Of a stretch of 64,000 bases of DNA, positions 39,701 through 50,475 are shown piece after piece. The stretch is from Cloeon dipterum (lineage: Eukaryota > Arthropoda > Insecta > Ephemeroptera > Baetidae). The DNA lies in the NCBI RefSeq assembly GCF_949628265.1, contig NC_088788.1:31606335-31670334 (forward strand). Reading direction: 5' to 3'. Under the pieces are notes generated by a model. The model was given only the letters and a program-made list of their open reading frames with translations. It was not told the origin of the DNA and did no database searches. The translations under genes were made by a program, and so were the position numbers. How positions within the stretch are numbered: the first letter of the stretch is position 1; every line of letters begins with the position of its first letter.

Positions 39701-41444
39701 GCACATAAATATAAGCTCGGCACGTATAAATAAGCGATTAATATTCCGCGTGCAAATGTGTGCATCGTAATATTGTTAAATTATCATAAGTGGCGACGAC
39801 GCCGAGACGATGGGCGAAGTTTGTCCGCTTGGCGCCGCGGCCGCTTGCCAGCAGATGCAAGCCTTTTTCTCATTGCAGTCTGTGTGTGTTTTATTATTGC
39901 GACAGCTCGCATTCTTTATTCGATGCGCGCGAGGTGAGCACCGACGAGGACATTATTATCATTATTATTACTGCGCTGTGAAGTCGCTCGCTCGCTCGCT
40001 CGCTCAGGCGAATTTAGTTCGGTGTCACTCTCGGCGGCGCAAGCAAGGTATGCTCTATATGCGCTGCGCCGCTGGCGTCTTCATTCCGGCGCCCACCAGA
40101 CTCTAAATCACGCCCTCCGCTGCTGCTGCTGCTGCCGCCGCTGGCTCCCATCGCTTTATACGTTGAGCAGAGCGAAATCACATTTCTCGCTGATTCGTCA
40201 CCCTGCACTTTGTTGAAGGTGCTCTGTATCCGATCCGTCCCTTGTGTTGAAAGTCAATTAGGAGAAATTTTATTGGGATGCGTAGGAAGCGCTTCTTTAG
40301 AAATCATACCGTGGATCTGATTATGAACGGCGCCAAAGAACACGCTTTCGTGTTGTCCCTTGTCATGCTCCCAATTTGTGCGAGCAACAGTTTTGATTTG
40401 TGTCACGTTTAGTTTGATTTGTCGTAAGTTAATGCACGTATCTGCTGTGCCAAATAAGATGGCTTCTGGAACGGTTCTTTCTTTTGTTCTGTGAAATTCT
40501 CACGAATATTTTATGCTCGGTGCCTATCATAAAAATTCAAAATTTAAAATAATGCCTTCTTTCTGAATGAAGTTATGTTTATAATTTAAAATTATAAAGT
40601 TCAAGGATATTTTTGTACCTGCGTTTTCCACGCTTATAAAATAAAATATCCAGGAAATTACCCCAACAATAAAGTAGACAGACAATAATGGATCCTAATT
40701 AAGTCTAAACACATTTTACAGTACTCATTAAATATTCGGAAAACAAACCGCGCCAGTAAAATAAAGCAATTTAAATTTAACCACACAGCCGTCTTGACAG
40801 CACTGTCGAGCAGTTCTCGCTTCTTATGAGAAATCGGTGTTTAAAACTCACGAAAGTTTTGCAGCACTCGTTTCCATTTTTTTCAGCTCTTTAAGATTAG
40901 CAAATTACCCTAATTTATGGCGCATAATTGATGTCTTTGCTGCCAGTCGTGCAAAAAATTGTTTATAGGCTCTACGGCGCCGACGTTGACTCTGCTGGGC
41001 AAAAATGGCCGAGCGATACAAATATAATTATTGCGGCACTATATAAATACACAGTGTCTGTGTGTCGGCAAAAAGCCGCGAAATTAATACACTCGTGCAG
41101 ACAAGACGCACGCACGATTCGGCAGCTCGCGAAGTTTTGCGGCGCGACAAAAAGCGCGCGTGGTCATTAATCAGGCCACGTTTTCGCGGCACAATTCTTT
41201 CTGTGCCTCCATTAGCACTGCTAAATTATCCATTTAATTCTGCGGCCATGGACGTCAGGGACCCAAAAATAAAACGCGCACGCCTCTCTTGAAGCAGCGT
41301 GCGGGAACAATGTCATGGCGCCCCCCGCGAAGGAATTTATAAATTTGGAACTAATTCATAAATATAACGCTGTAAAGCGTGGCGAGTGCTGAGCGCGGCA
41401 AAAAATCAAAATTCACGCTTGCCAAAATTCCACTGGCCGGGCGA

Positions 41445-41495
<51 letters not shown>

Positions 41496-44400
41496 CTGAA
41501 TAAATAATAAATCACGGCCAAAAGGGATGTGCTGCGTTAATTAAAAATAACTCTTTGTTGTCGCACCGGCGCCAGAGGAGCTCGAGACGAGCGACACTTG
41601 TGATTATTCCATCCGATCTGGCAGTACGCGGATTATTTTTCAAAAAGTTTTTAGATACGCGTATACGGGTCGAGGACATCAAAGGCTGGGTGCACAATCG
41701 GGTCCGGAATGTTCCTCAACGGCCGACAGATCATTAAAGTGGATGGCGAACGACCCGAAAAATGGTTGCACGCGTTTGACGCTTCAAACCGGCTATTTCT
41801 GGAGTCCGAAAGGCACAGAAAAATGAGTCAAGTGAAGCAAATTAAATTGTACAACAAAGAATATGCTCTACATATGTAATTGAAATTTATTATGAGAGTA
41901 ATTTGAATTGAAAATATCTCCAGGTTTATTAATTTCGCCAGTTGTTTACATCATAAAATATGCAACATTTAATCTATTTTTAACCAGTGTAACAAGTTGG
42001 TAGCAGTCCCGCAGCATTAAAAATTCTAGCTTCTACATTAAAAGAGTATGATCAATGGAAAAAAACATAAAAGAAAGCAGAGGTGGTTTCCTGGTTAGCG
42101 TTGAGATAAGTCAAATAGATTAAAAACGACAATGTATGTAGCGAAAATTGTTGACACGAGTTGGGGTGGCATGGAAAAATAATTGACGTGTTGATCTGGA
42201 GCGGCACATTTGTGTCGTGCTGGCGGCCGACATGTCGTGATCCTCCTCTATATGTACATATAATGCACGGGGGCTAATAAGATGTCAAGGACTGAAACCG
42301 AGAGGCGCCACGCCGCACTTGGACACAGACGCCTATCAACTTACGCCGACGCCGCCGCCGCGCATCATGCAGATTTATCCAGCACATACAGTGTCGTTTT
42401 CTTTTCTTCTTTGTGCGTGTATTTATTTTCACGCGCGCATTCGAATTCCGATTTGCATTTCCAGCCTGTTACTGTATATTCCGCGGACGCAAGGCGGTGA
42501 AACGGATAGTCTATAAATAAAATTGACGCCGACAAGAGCTTTTTCTGCCCTCGAGTGCGGCGTCTTACGAGTAAGTAAGTCTCCGCGCGGCGCTACTTGG
42601 GTATTCGTGGTGCGCCCGGCCAATTACTCGCCCTTTTCAAAATCTAATTCGATTTGGAGGTCACGAATGCGCGCAGGAATCCAGCCGAGTTGACGGGATA
42701 AATTCAATTTGCAGAAATAAATTGCACGGGTGAAGTTATACGTACTCGCGCTTCGTGGAAGCCCCACGGGGAAAAGTGCTGATGGAAAGGATTTTTTTCG
42801 CGAATAAACACCACTTGTTTTTATTCGATCGCAATTTTGCACTTGTGTGATTGCTTCACTTTTGCGTCATGGAAAGTGTTTCACTAATTTAATTTTATCA
42901 TTACTTTCACTGAATTCCAATCCGCATGTAAGTGTGATTACCAGGCCAAGCGACGCCGACGAATTTTCATATAATTTAATTCAGTAATGCCGGCCGAACG
43001 GGCTAATTTTCCAGGTCTTTACAAAGATTAGGCGCTGTCTTCATCGATTATTTTTTATTATTATCATCGAAAACAGGTTCAAAACTCATGCCTCCACTTG
43101 TCATGTGGTATATTTATTTTCCTCGGCGTCGAAAAACGCGGCCTGAGCGAGAGAGGGCCAAGCGTTGTTTCTGGTCCATGTGATGCTTGATGAAGTGTGC
43201 CTCGCATGCAGCATAATTCAATTTTTCGTTCGAGCTGCTGGCTAGCTTCAATTTACAAAATAAAAAAGAGGCTGGCTGGCCGTCTCGCCATTGGACGCGC
43301 ACACTTTCGATGGCAGGAAAAGATGAAGCGGAGCAACAACTCGTTTCACTCAAGTGTCTAAATGGAAAATTAAGATGACTGCCGCATCCATCTCCTTCAA
43401 GCTCCGCGCGCATCCCCAATTTATGTATTAAGCAGAGGGGCAAAAAGTAATGAATTCACTCTGGCATCTGCGATTTTTTTGCAAGTCAGGTTTAAAAGAA
43501 GACGCGTAGCTATGCAAATGAAACACTTAATCCATTAACATAAACCAACATCACTCTCAACATTATTACAGAAGAAATCACCTTGACAATACACATAAAA
43601 ATTGTTTGAAAATTATTTTAATTTAACCGGAATTTTTTGCAAACAGTAGACGGATATTAAAGGAACGTAAAATTTTACAAACACGGCTATTTTGGCGCAT
43701 TAAAGCGGGTCGAAAGTTATTTTTTCATCCGAGCAGAAGCAGAAGCAGGCGCCGGCACAACATTCCACTCCACCTGCCTGCGTGACAAGGGCAGATAAAT
43801 GTGTACCTAACAAGGTGTCATAATTCATAATTCCCGCGTTGCCGCCGCGCGTTTATCTCTAGCTCTTTGCTTGCGAGCTTGAACGGCAAATTTGATACTC
43901 TTGAGGTGAATTACTGCGCGTAGAGATGCTTAAATAAATTTAATGAAGCCGTTTTCAGCTGCCATAATTTTGATAAATCTCCTGAAAACCGCGTGCGTGT
44001 GTGCAGTGCACCCAGACTCTAACTTCTTTTCTGTGAAACCAAAAGCAGTCGGGACTTGTGCTAAACAGTGTGATGAACGCCTAAATAATGAAGTGCCTCT
44101 CTAAATCACCATATTTATCTGAGGATATAGCCATGGCTGTTTCCTAATGGGAAATGTCATGGATTTAGCATATATGCCTACGAACCGAATACATGTGCTA
44201 ATTGCGACGGTCATTAACGCTCAAAATGGGTTTTGTTAATTGTTTAAGAAGACTTTGACGTTTGAGCGGTAGCTTGTTTCTTTCGCAATATTGCTAAACA
44301 CATGCACAGAGGGCGTCTGCCAAAATTTACGGAATTTTCCTACTGGGCCTATTGTAACCCCAACTATATCTATTTGATTTGAGAATTACATTGTGGGTTT

Positions 44401-45946
44401 TGGCTAGAGCATAATTTCTTTGCTTTGCATGTTCTTCCTGAACGTTACATTCATATTTTATTTAGATGTACACATTAAAATCGTCGACATAGTTATCATA
44501 CTTCCGGCGCTAACGCATTTATCAAAGCGCTTTTAGTCATTGAATAACTATGCGTCGTTTTTAAGTCAGACCTATGAAGTATAAAATAAAAAAGATGTCA
44601 TACACTGTTATTAAAATACATACATAAATCTTGTTCAGAATTTTTTCTTTTTAACTTGCATGTTTTAGTTTTAAGAAACGAAGTACAATAAGTACACCAT
44701 TTACATAATTTCAAAGAACATTTTTATGATGCTTGAGACTGATTGTTCAATTTTTAACACGGTTGTTTGATTTTAATGACCGGTTGCGTTTAAATATAAA
44801 ATAAAAATTAGCAAAGTGCAAATATATAGGATAAATATCAATATTTTCTCGCATCAAACAAGAAAATGTTAAAAAAATGATATAATTTCTAAGCTTAGCT
44901 CTTCATACAAGGGCTGGAATCTTTAATGCCTGTTGAAGTCAAAATGATAGACGATGGGCAAGTATTTTTCAAAACTGTATGAAGCAAATTGTACGAAAAT
45001 TTCAGTATTATTTATCAGAATTCTTCTCATGCGATTTTGTATGACGCTATAATTATAATGATTAAATTAAATTACAAACTATAGTTTGTAATTTAGATTA
45101 GCCCGCTTCAACTCTATTCTCCAGGACAGTGTTTTCGTAAGTTGTTTGTCAGGAGGGTTGTCTTTTCTTACATGCTTTGGTTATTTTTATTGACTATATG
45201 CCATTGCATGATTGTATTTGACAAACTGTGAGAGTGAACAACAATAAATAAAAATTATCGATATTAATGAGTCACCCCCGTAATTTTTCCTCAATAAAAA
45301 AAACTAAACTGAAATATATTAAAAACTATATCATACTAAAATACTTATATGTTATTTTCAAAGCTTGCGTGGAGTATTTAAATTTTTTTACTTGAACTTA
45401 CTTGCTTTTATCTTTCATTATCCCTTAAGTTATTGTAGAAAAAGGCAATTTAAAATATCAAACCCTTTTTAATAAAGCTTGATTTATATCTTATACTCAA
45501 TGTATCTTTCTATCTATCTCTTTTTTGATGAAAATTTTATGAAAAGAGTGTGATGTCTGATACAAAAGATTTTTTGTGCAAATAAGTGATGAAAAATCAT
45601 CCTCAATCCTTAAGCCGAAAATTTAAGTGCGTCTCAAGCATAAAACAAAAATAATATTATTTTCCAAACCAATAAGGCCTTGTTTTATCCTAGCATTGAA
45701 GATTAATTTAAAAACAATCTTTATTTATTTTTAAATGCGAAAGCTAATTGTAAGAACAAACAGAATTGATTTCATAAGCTCACGTAACTTCAGTCAGCTT
45801 TGAGCTTTTTGATAGTTTGCCCAACAACACAAGAAGTTTAGTAAAATTTGTGTAAATCAGCAACACTCACCACTGGCCTGGGACAGCACGCCGAGGAGGG
45901 CGGAGGAGAGCAGCAGGAGGGTAAGGGTGTCCGCGAGATGTCCCAT
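12349..45946 (-). CDS. Bambi: BAMBI, BMP and activin membrane-bound inhibitor (pseudoreceptor)
   Basis: BAMBI resembles a TGF-beta type I receptor without a kinase and dampens TGF-beta/BMP signalling at the membrane. On the - strand, exons 45871-45946, 16234-16369, 15052-15176 and 12349-12710 join in phase (splits after codon base 1, 2 and 1) to 232 aa. Residues 1-25 are a signal peptide. The ectodomain has ten cysteines (30, 32, 37, 44, 52, 65, 77, 94, 95, 100), ending in the receptor-family CC....CN motif (CCMGDMCNYR), with one N-glycosylation site at Asn57 (NET). The transmembrane segment is about 129-153. A tail of about 77 residues has no kinase domain. The CNQNVCVTTSYMC and VMLIAVP..G segments match vertebrate BAMBI closely in pattern. 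Introns are 29.5, 1.06 and 2.3 kb. A second possible first exon lies at 24285-24480. Confidence 0.9.
12711..15051 (-). other. BAMBI intron 3
   Basis: 2.3 kb, GT..AG. It contains GC-rich patches near 13200-14000 with no recognised gene. ORFs there lack family resemblance. Confidence 0.6.
15052..15176 (-). CDS. Bambi: BAMBI exon 3: second half of the ectodomain
   Basis: Flanked by TTTTCAG acceptor and TTCAG|GTGAGA donor. It carries Cys77 and the CC....CN box (residues 94-101), the hallmark of TGF-beta receptor ectodomains, then a serine run (DSSSSS) before the membrane. Confidence 0.92.
15582..15668. repeat. Inverted repeat (hairpin) in BAMBI intron 2
   Basis: The arms 15582-15603 and 15647-15668 (22 bases, one mismatch, starting GCAGCTGTTTCA) surround a 43-base loop. 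No target-site duplication is clear. It could be a MITE remnant or an RNA hairpin. Confidence 0.65.
15835..15974. mobile_element. Foldback or MITE-like element in BAMBI intron 2
   Basis: The ends CGTCCTGGTCCCGG...CCGGGACCAGGACG are perfect inverted repeats. Complementarity continues through AAAAATTGCG and TTCAACAACCA, so nearly the whole 140 bases can fold into one stem. AAAT flanks both sides (15831-15834 and 15975-15978), a possible 4-base target-site duplication. No coding capacity. Confidence 0.7.
16234..16369 (-). CDS. Bambi: BAMBI exon 2: first half of the ectodomain
   Basis: Flanked by GATTCCAG acceptor and ACAGA|GTGAGT donor. It carries Cys30-Cys65 including CSCNQNVC and MCRTNLEGGCYF, and the NET glycosylation site. 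Its first two bases complete a Gly codon, compatible with either upstream first exon. Confidence 0.92.
16370..24284 (-). other. BAMBI intron 1, downstream part
   Basis: About 7.9 kb between exon 2 and the His-rich candidate exon. AT-rich DNA alternates with GC-rich, CpG-bearing blocks (for example 16600-16900, 17550-18200, 18900-19250, 20350-20800, 21400-22000). No protein family is recognised in any ORF. It is probably regulatory DNA. Confidence 0.5.
24285..24480 (-). CDS. Candidate alternative first exon of BAMBI: signal peptide plus His-rich segment
   Basis: This - strand exon encodes 65 residues then one base of a split codon before GTAGAT. Residues 1-20 form a clear signal peptide (MLWPQALLVLLGVHSLQCSG). 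Residues 21-42 are acidic and probably helical. Residues 43-65 hold ten histidines plus Lys/Arg (HHHRGRNHPHVHNKHHEHKK). The exon lies in BAMBI intron 1, on the same strand, and ends in the same phase as BAMBI exon 1. Splicing to exon 2 would give ...HKK-G-ETTCSC and a 272-aa protein. A GC-rich block with purine-rich and initiator-like sequence (TTCAGTTA about 15 bases before the ATG) lies upstream. It could instead be the first exon of a separate nested gene, but no other matching downstream exon was found. Confidence 0.55.
26735..26767. promoter_or_regulatory. Paired CRE-like sites in a GC-rich block
   Basis: TGATGTCA (26735-26742) and a perfect palindromic CRE, TGACGTCA (26760-26767), lie 17 bases apart in a GC-rich block of BAMBI intron 1. 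CREB/ATF-family bZIP proteins bind such sites; use here is inferred. Confidence 0.4.
37618..37850 (-). other. Candidate non-coding 5' exon in a CpG-rich block
   Basis: The - strand ends in GCTGCAG|GTGAGATG, a near-perfect donor, inside a GC-rich block. An insect-type initiator TCAGTTCG lies about 50 bases before it. It could be another BAMBI promoter and leader exon. There is no conserved protein in it and the upper limit is a guess. Confidence 0.2.
39983..40004. repeat. Tetranucleotide repeat (TCGC)n
   Basis: About five copies of TCGC in a GC-rich block of BAMBI intron 1. Confidence 0.8.
41445..41492. repeat. Compound microsatellite (GT)n(GA)n
   Basis: About ten GT units followed directly by about fourteen GA units. 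The GA part could also bind GAGA-type factors. Confidence 0.9.
45068..45095. repeat. Perfect 28-base palindrome
   Basis: A gapless self-complementary sequence centred on ACTATAGT between 45081 and 45082, in AT-rich DNA 0.8 kb inside intron 1 from BAMBI exon 1. Confidence 0.85.
45871..45946 (-). CDS. Bambi: BAMBI exon 1: signal peptide
   Basis: Encodes MGHLADTLTLLLLSSALLGV and five more residues, then one base before GTGAGTGT. The internal ATG at 45946 was chosen over an in-frame upstream ATG because it starts a clean signal peptide. The phase fits exon 2. Upstream DNA is very GC-rich, as for a CpG-type promoter. Confidence 0.85.
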
Positions 45947-46235
45947 CTTGCGACTGGATGGGTTAGCAACAACGAGTACGACGTCGCAGGGGGCACGGAG
46001 TCCGCAGCTCGGGTTGCTCTGCTCGGCACAGTGGTCAAACAGCGACTGGCTGTAGCTCGGTGGGCCGGAGCACAAGAAGAAACCGGAGCGAGCGTGTGTT
46101 TGTGTATTTTGTGGTGGTGCGCCGGCCGGCGGCGGCGGCGGCGGCGCTCGCGGGGTGGGGGTGGCGGCGCCTGCTTAGCGCCTCGCCCGCCCGCCTTCCG
46201 CACGCTCACATGAATGATAACCGGCTGCATTCACA
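45947..46235 (-). promoter_or_regulatory. BAMBI 5' UTR and GC-rich promoter region
   Basis: Very GC-rich sequence, with a (GGC)n run at about 46125-46145, directly upstream of BAMBI exon 1. No TATA box is evident. The start site cannot be placed. Confidence 0.45.
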
Positions 46236-46237
46236 TT

Positions 46238-46268
46238 CACACACAAACACACACACACACACACACAC
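46238..46268. repeat. Microsatellite (AC)n
   Basis: About fifteen AC units with one interruption, upstream of the BAMBI first exon. Confidence 0.9.
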
Positions 46269-46499
46269 GCACGCAGCAGCCAGCCGGCCAGCAGGCGCAA
46301 GATTGTATCTGCGTGAAACGAGAGAAGGATGCAAATCTCTGCTCCACTTCTCTCTTCACCAGAGTCAACTTAGAGGCTGTTTCAGAATTGAAGGCTCGGT
46401 TTTCTGTCTCTCGACACTCTTGCCCAAGGAGTGTTTTATGCAACTTCCTGTTCCTCTAGTTCAGGCCTGCAATACACAATATGTTCGAGTTTCATAATT

Positions 46500-49400
46500 T
46501 AAAAAAAAAATAAGATTTAACTCGAATAAAATTTAACTAATTGTGAGTTGAGGTAGTACACATTTTTAGCTACAGTTTAAAGCATTCCAAGTATTTTTAT
46601 TAAATTTGTGAGAGTTTAAAATGCTCGATCAGATTACTTACAGCAAAAAGGTAAAAAAAACGCTGAGGAGCTGAAGTCCTCTCTGTGCTATTACTGGGCC
46701 CTTCTTAGATTATTGATCATTTTAAAGATTCAAACTTAACAACTCAAATTAATTTATTTAGTTTTTCTATTTAAAACAATCTTTACAAATTATTATGAGC
46801 TAAATATAGGCCATAGATATTGATGCCAGTAGGCAGACCAAAATAATCGAAGGAAGCCCTTTTATTCTACTTTATAATTGCATTTTTTGCTCTCAAATTA
46901 GCAGGCAAAGTGCGTGGCAGAGTACCCTTTTATTTCTTTAATTTTTTTCCCTCCACTATCCACTGGCACTTAGCTGCCTCTAATTACTTCTGCCTTAGCT
47001 TCAAACACCTGTTAATTCTCATGCCCGACGAGCCCAGACGAGGTCAAAGAGTGTTTTAACCCGACAGCCGCGCTGATGAGCTGAGCGTCTAATCTGCAGA
47101 ACGCCAAAGACTTATAGGTCTCGATTTCTCGACACAGTGACCCTGCACAGGACCATACCTTTGGTATTTTTCACAGAATGATGAACACTTTGAACGATAA
47201 AACTACTGTTACTTGATGCATTTGAAGTTATATACATATAATCTTCATTTTGCAGTCTCGGGAAAATTCAGTTCAACGTGCCCTTCCCGCGCTAATCAAT
47301 TAATATAATATATTTGTATAGCTCAAAATCAGCCCTTTTTGCCCAGCAGAGTCATAACTTTCGGCGCCAAAGAGCCTGTAAATTAGGGCTTTTGCCATAT
47401 CAGAGGAAGAGAGAGACAGTCGAGCGACACCGTGTACCACAGCGAGATCCCTTTCATCCTGGCTCTCCATTACTTGAAGGATTCTCAAATATCAAATTTG
47501 TGTACAGTACATAGAGAGACATTTTTATGAACATTTTTAGTACAGCTTGGATTCTGGCCTCCGCCTGCGTAAAATTACGTATATATCTGAGATCTGAGCC
47601 TCCTATAAGGCAGGGAGGGCAGCAAATTATCAAAAATATAGATAATTTTACGCAGGAAGGGCTGCAATACCAAACGGTACTCGATTGTGAGGGTTGTCAT
47701 GCTGATACCATGCCTGAAGACGCCAAACCCTTTCACGCCGGAATGCTGGGTCTATTTTAAGAATCTATACTTCACAGTCTTGTTCTAGAAACTGGTTATA
47801 GTATAATCTATAAGAGTATATTTTTGTATAAATTATCATGCAATTCATGAAGAATTTTAATATTTAATTTCGTCCTAAATTAATTGTTTTTGGGTAAATG
47901 TGAACCGTTTAACGTGTCACACCATCTATTGATATGATGCACAAAGTAAAATAGAGGCCCTACCTAGGGGCCCACGTCCCACCAATCGTTATTCCCTCAA
48001 CTTTCCTCCTACAGATCGTAACAATTGTACTGCGCTTACCGCTAATGAGTTTTAATTTTCATAAAATATTTAATATCCCGAAGAGTGTAAGATTAAAATA
48101 GTATTATCATCATCATCTGATAAAGCGCGTGCTGTTGGGTAGTTGCTAGACAAGCGAAAAATTGTACAAAATCGCAAACATGTTTTGCCACGTACTTGAC
48201 ATGATTTTTTATCTTTTTCTTCTTCTTACAAGTAACAAGGACTCATAAAATGTTCGCAGATAACTCAAGATTAAATAACAAGCAGCACTTTTATGACACT
48301 TTTTTAGATTTTTAAAAAACTAATTAAAACATGTGTAAGCATAATTTTACACCAAAATTGCAGTCTCGGCCCTTGGAATAAAATACCAAAAGTCTCTCAA
48401 GACCTGCAACCGTTGGAAATAATAATTTTTTTAATTATTGATTTCGATTAAGGTTGGTATAATAAAGAGTATGCCAGTTATTTGAACAGCAAGAAGCTTG
48501 AAAAGCGTGAACGCATTTATTTTTTTCCATTTTCACTGACGAATCGATGGTAAGCCTTATATTTATTTTTATGAAAATTTAACTTCAACTTTGAAGGACA
48601 ACTTGCATTAAGCTTTGAGGCGAAATCAGACCTGAAATAATTTGAGCAGACGAGAGCAATTTTCGAGCATAATGATGACATGCCTTCTTGCCGACAAATC
48701 TCTCCGATTTCCCTCCGAGCAAGAGTGCATCGCAATCAAGGGCGGCACGATGATGATGCACGCCGGGCACGGTATGTGGTTTCGACTCGCAGCAGTAATA
48801 AGATGCATCCCTGCGAGTGGACTCTGTAATGATGGATATTAACGCCGGGACGGAGCGTCTGCAGACGAAAAAAGGCACAATAAAGCAGTAGGCTGTGTCT
48901 TTTCTCTTTCCGCAGCCCCGGAAACCTGCAATTAGCTGGCGCCGAACTGACAGACAACAACACGCCAAATTACACCTTTGTGCTCTTGCTCCCATGCTAC
49001 TTAAAAGTACATTAGTAATAAGTAAGCCGCGAGTGCTGATTACATTTATTGTCTTGTTTTTCGGCGCAGCCAACTTGTAAAGAAAAAATGGTACAGGGAA
49101 AACAGTGTGTCCTGCAGAGTTAAAACCACTATGCTAGCAGCCAAGAATATTTTGTTATATTTTTCCTTACAGCAAAACTCAATAATTTTTGAAGGGAATT
49201 CCTTGTATGCCTATGAAGATTAAAACATGCAAGTTAATAGGAACAGAAAAGTATTTTTGTTAGGCAATATGACGTAGCTAAACCCAAAAAACTATTGAGT
49301 CGACTTGAAAAAATTCCTATGAGGGTGAATGATTTGAAGATCTAATAAAAACTGGTCAAACGTCTGCAAAATTTATCTAAAAAAGGTCTACGAGCTGCTT

Positions 49401-50400
49401 ATCTATAAGTGTCACGAAGTATTGATTGAAATACAATATAGTATGTGATTATCAGATCAAATTTCAAGATTAGTTTAAATTGAAGGCGAGTCACTGGCTG
49501 CCAAAAATTATTTCACCCATCCTCGTACTTTTGAGAGAAAAAGGTAGACTTAAATTTTTAAAATAGCACACGCAACATGTGAAGAACAAATTGCGCGCAA
49601 TCATCTTTCAAGAGCAGACACTCGAGTTTTCCACAAGTACGGTGGCGAGCGTGACAAGGGGCTCCTCCGCTGGCAAGTATTTCGCAAGTACGGAGAAGTG
49701 CTCTCTTTGAACCGTTTTGTTTACTTATAGCTCGCTGAAATTCTGCATGCCGCGAGCGGCCATTAATTATTTTCAATTTTAATCCTCGCCGCTGGTGCGA
49801 CGGACATAACAAACGCCAGCAACGTTCGCGCACAGTTGGAGGCCAACACACTCCTCTCTCGTCTCTCGATCTCCTTGCGAAATTCTTACTTTTAAGCTGT
49901 TTTTACGCCGGCTCTCTGTCCACCCGTCCCACCGACCGACCGTCCGTCCGCGCGGACATTACCAATTTTTTCCGCTCGCGCATTTGTTTATTTTCAGAAT
50001 CTGCCTCGGGAATCACTTGCCGGGTCGCCAATTAAAATAGCCTTGTTTTACAATTCAAAGTAATCAACGTCCTTTGAGGCAGAGCCGCCGCGCGGGCAGC
50101 CAAGCTGACAAATCAAAAAGTTTTCGTGGAGTGGGTTCAGAAGAGAGTATAATTCTGCGCTCTGGCAATGAGAGATACATGTTGCTGCCGCTAGCCGAGA
50201 AATATATGTGTTTCAAAATAACGGATTAAGTTTCTGCTTGAAGGTTAGGGGATGTTGCTTGAAATTCGGTTTTGTCACTTTGTTTCGAAATTGATAATGC
50301 AAGTTTTTGCCAATTATTGCCCTTTAAAATTTTTCAATAAAGCAGGCAATTTTCTACAGCAGAGTTTAATGTTTATACATTGCTCTATTTTAGCTCTCCG
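46500..50400. other. Non-coding stretch upstream of BAMBI
   Basis: AT-rich, with GC-richer blocks near 48600-49000 and 49800-50130 (the latter with a CCGACCGACCGTCCGTCC run). No gene is recognised. A small inverted repeat lies at 47564-47656. Confidence 0.45.
47564..47656. repeat. Short terminal-inverted-repeat unit
   Basis: CCTGCGTAAAATTA at 47564-47577 is repeated inverted at 47643-47656, a perfect 14-base match enclosing 65 bases. No clear target-site duplication. Confidence 0.6.
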
Positions 50401-50423
50401 AAATTAATAAGTTAATTCAAAGA

Positions 50424-50425
<2 letters not shown>

Positions 50426-50473
<48 letters not shown>
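50426..50473. repeat. Microsatellite (TA)n
   Basis: About 24 uninterrupted TA units. Length is likely to vary between individuals and is prone to assembly error. Confidence 0.95.

Positions 50474-50475
<2 letters not shown>

Larger units (their letters stand above)
24481..45870 (-). other. BAMBI intron 1, upstream part
   Basis: 21.4 kb without a recognised gene. It includes GC-rich islands at about 24500-24700, 25600-26000, 26550-27100, 27500-27950, 35500-36100, 37500-37850, 38300-39100, 39600-40200 and 42200-42700, with AT-rich DNA between. Individual motifs and repeats are listed separately. The proteins readable in the islands are low-complexity shadows of GC-rich sequence. Confidence 0.5.
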
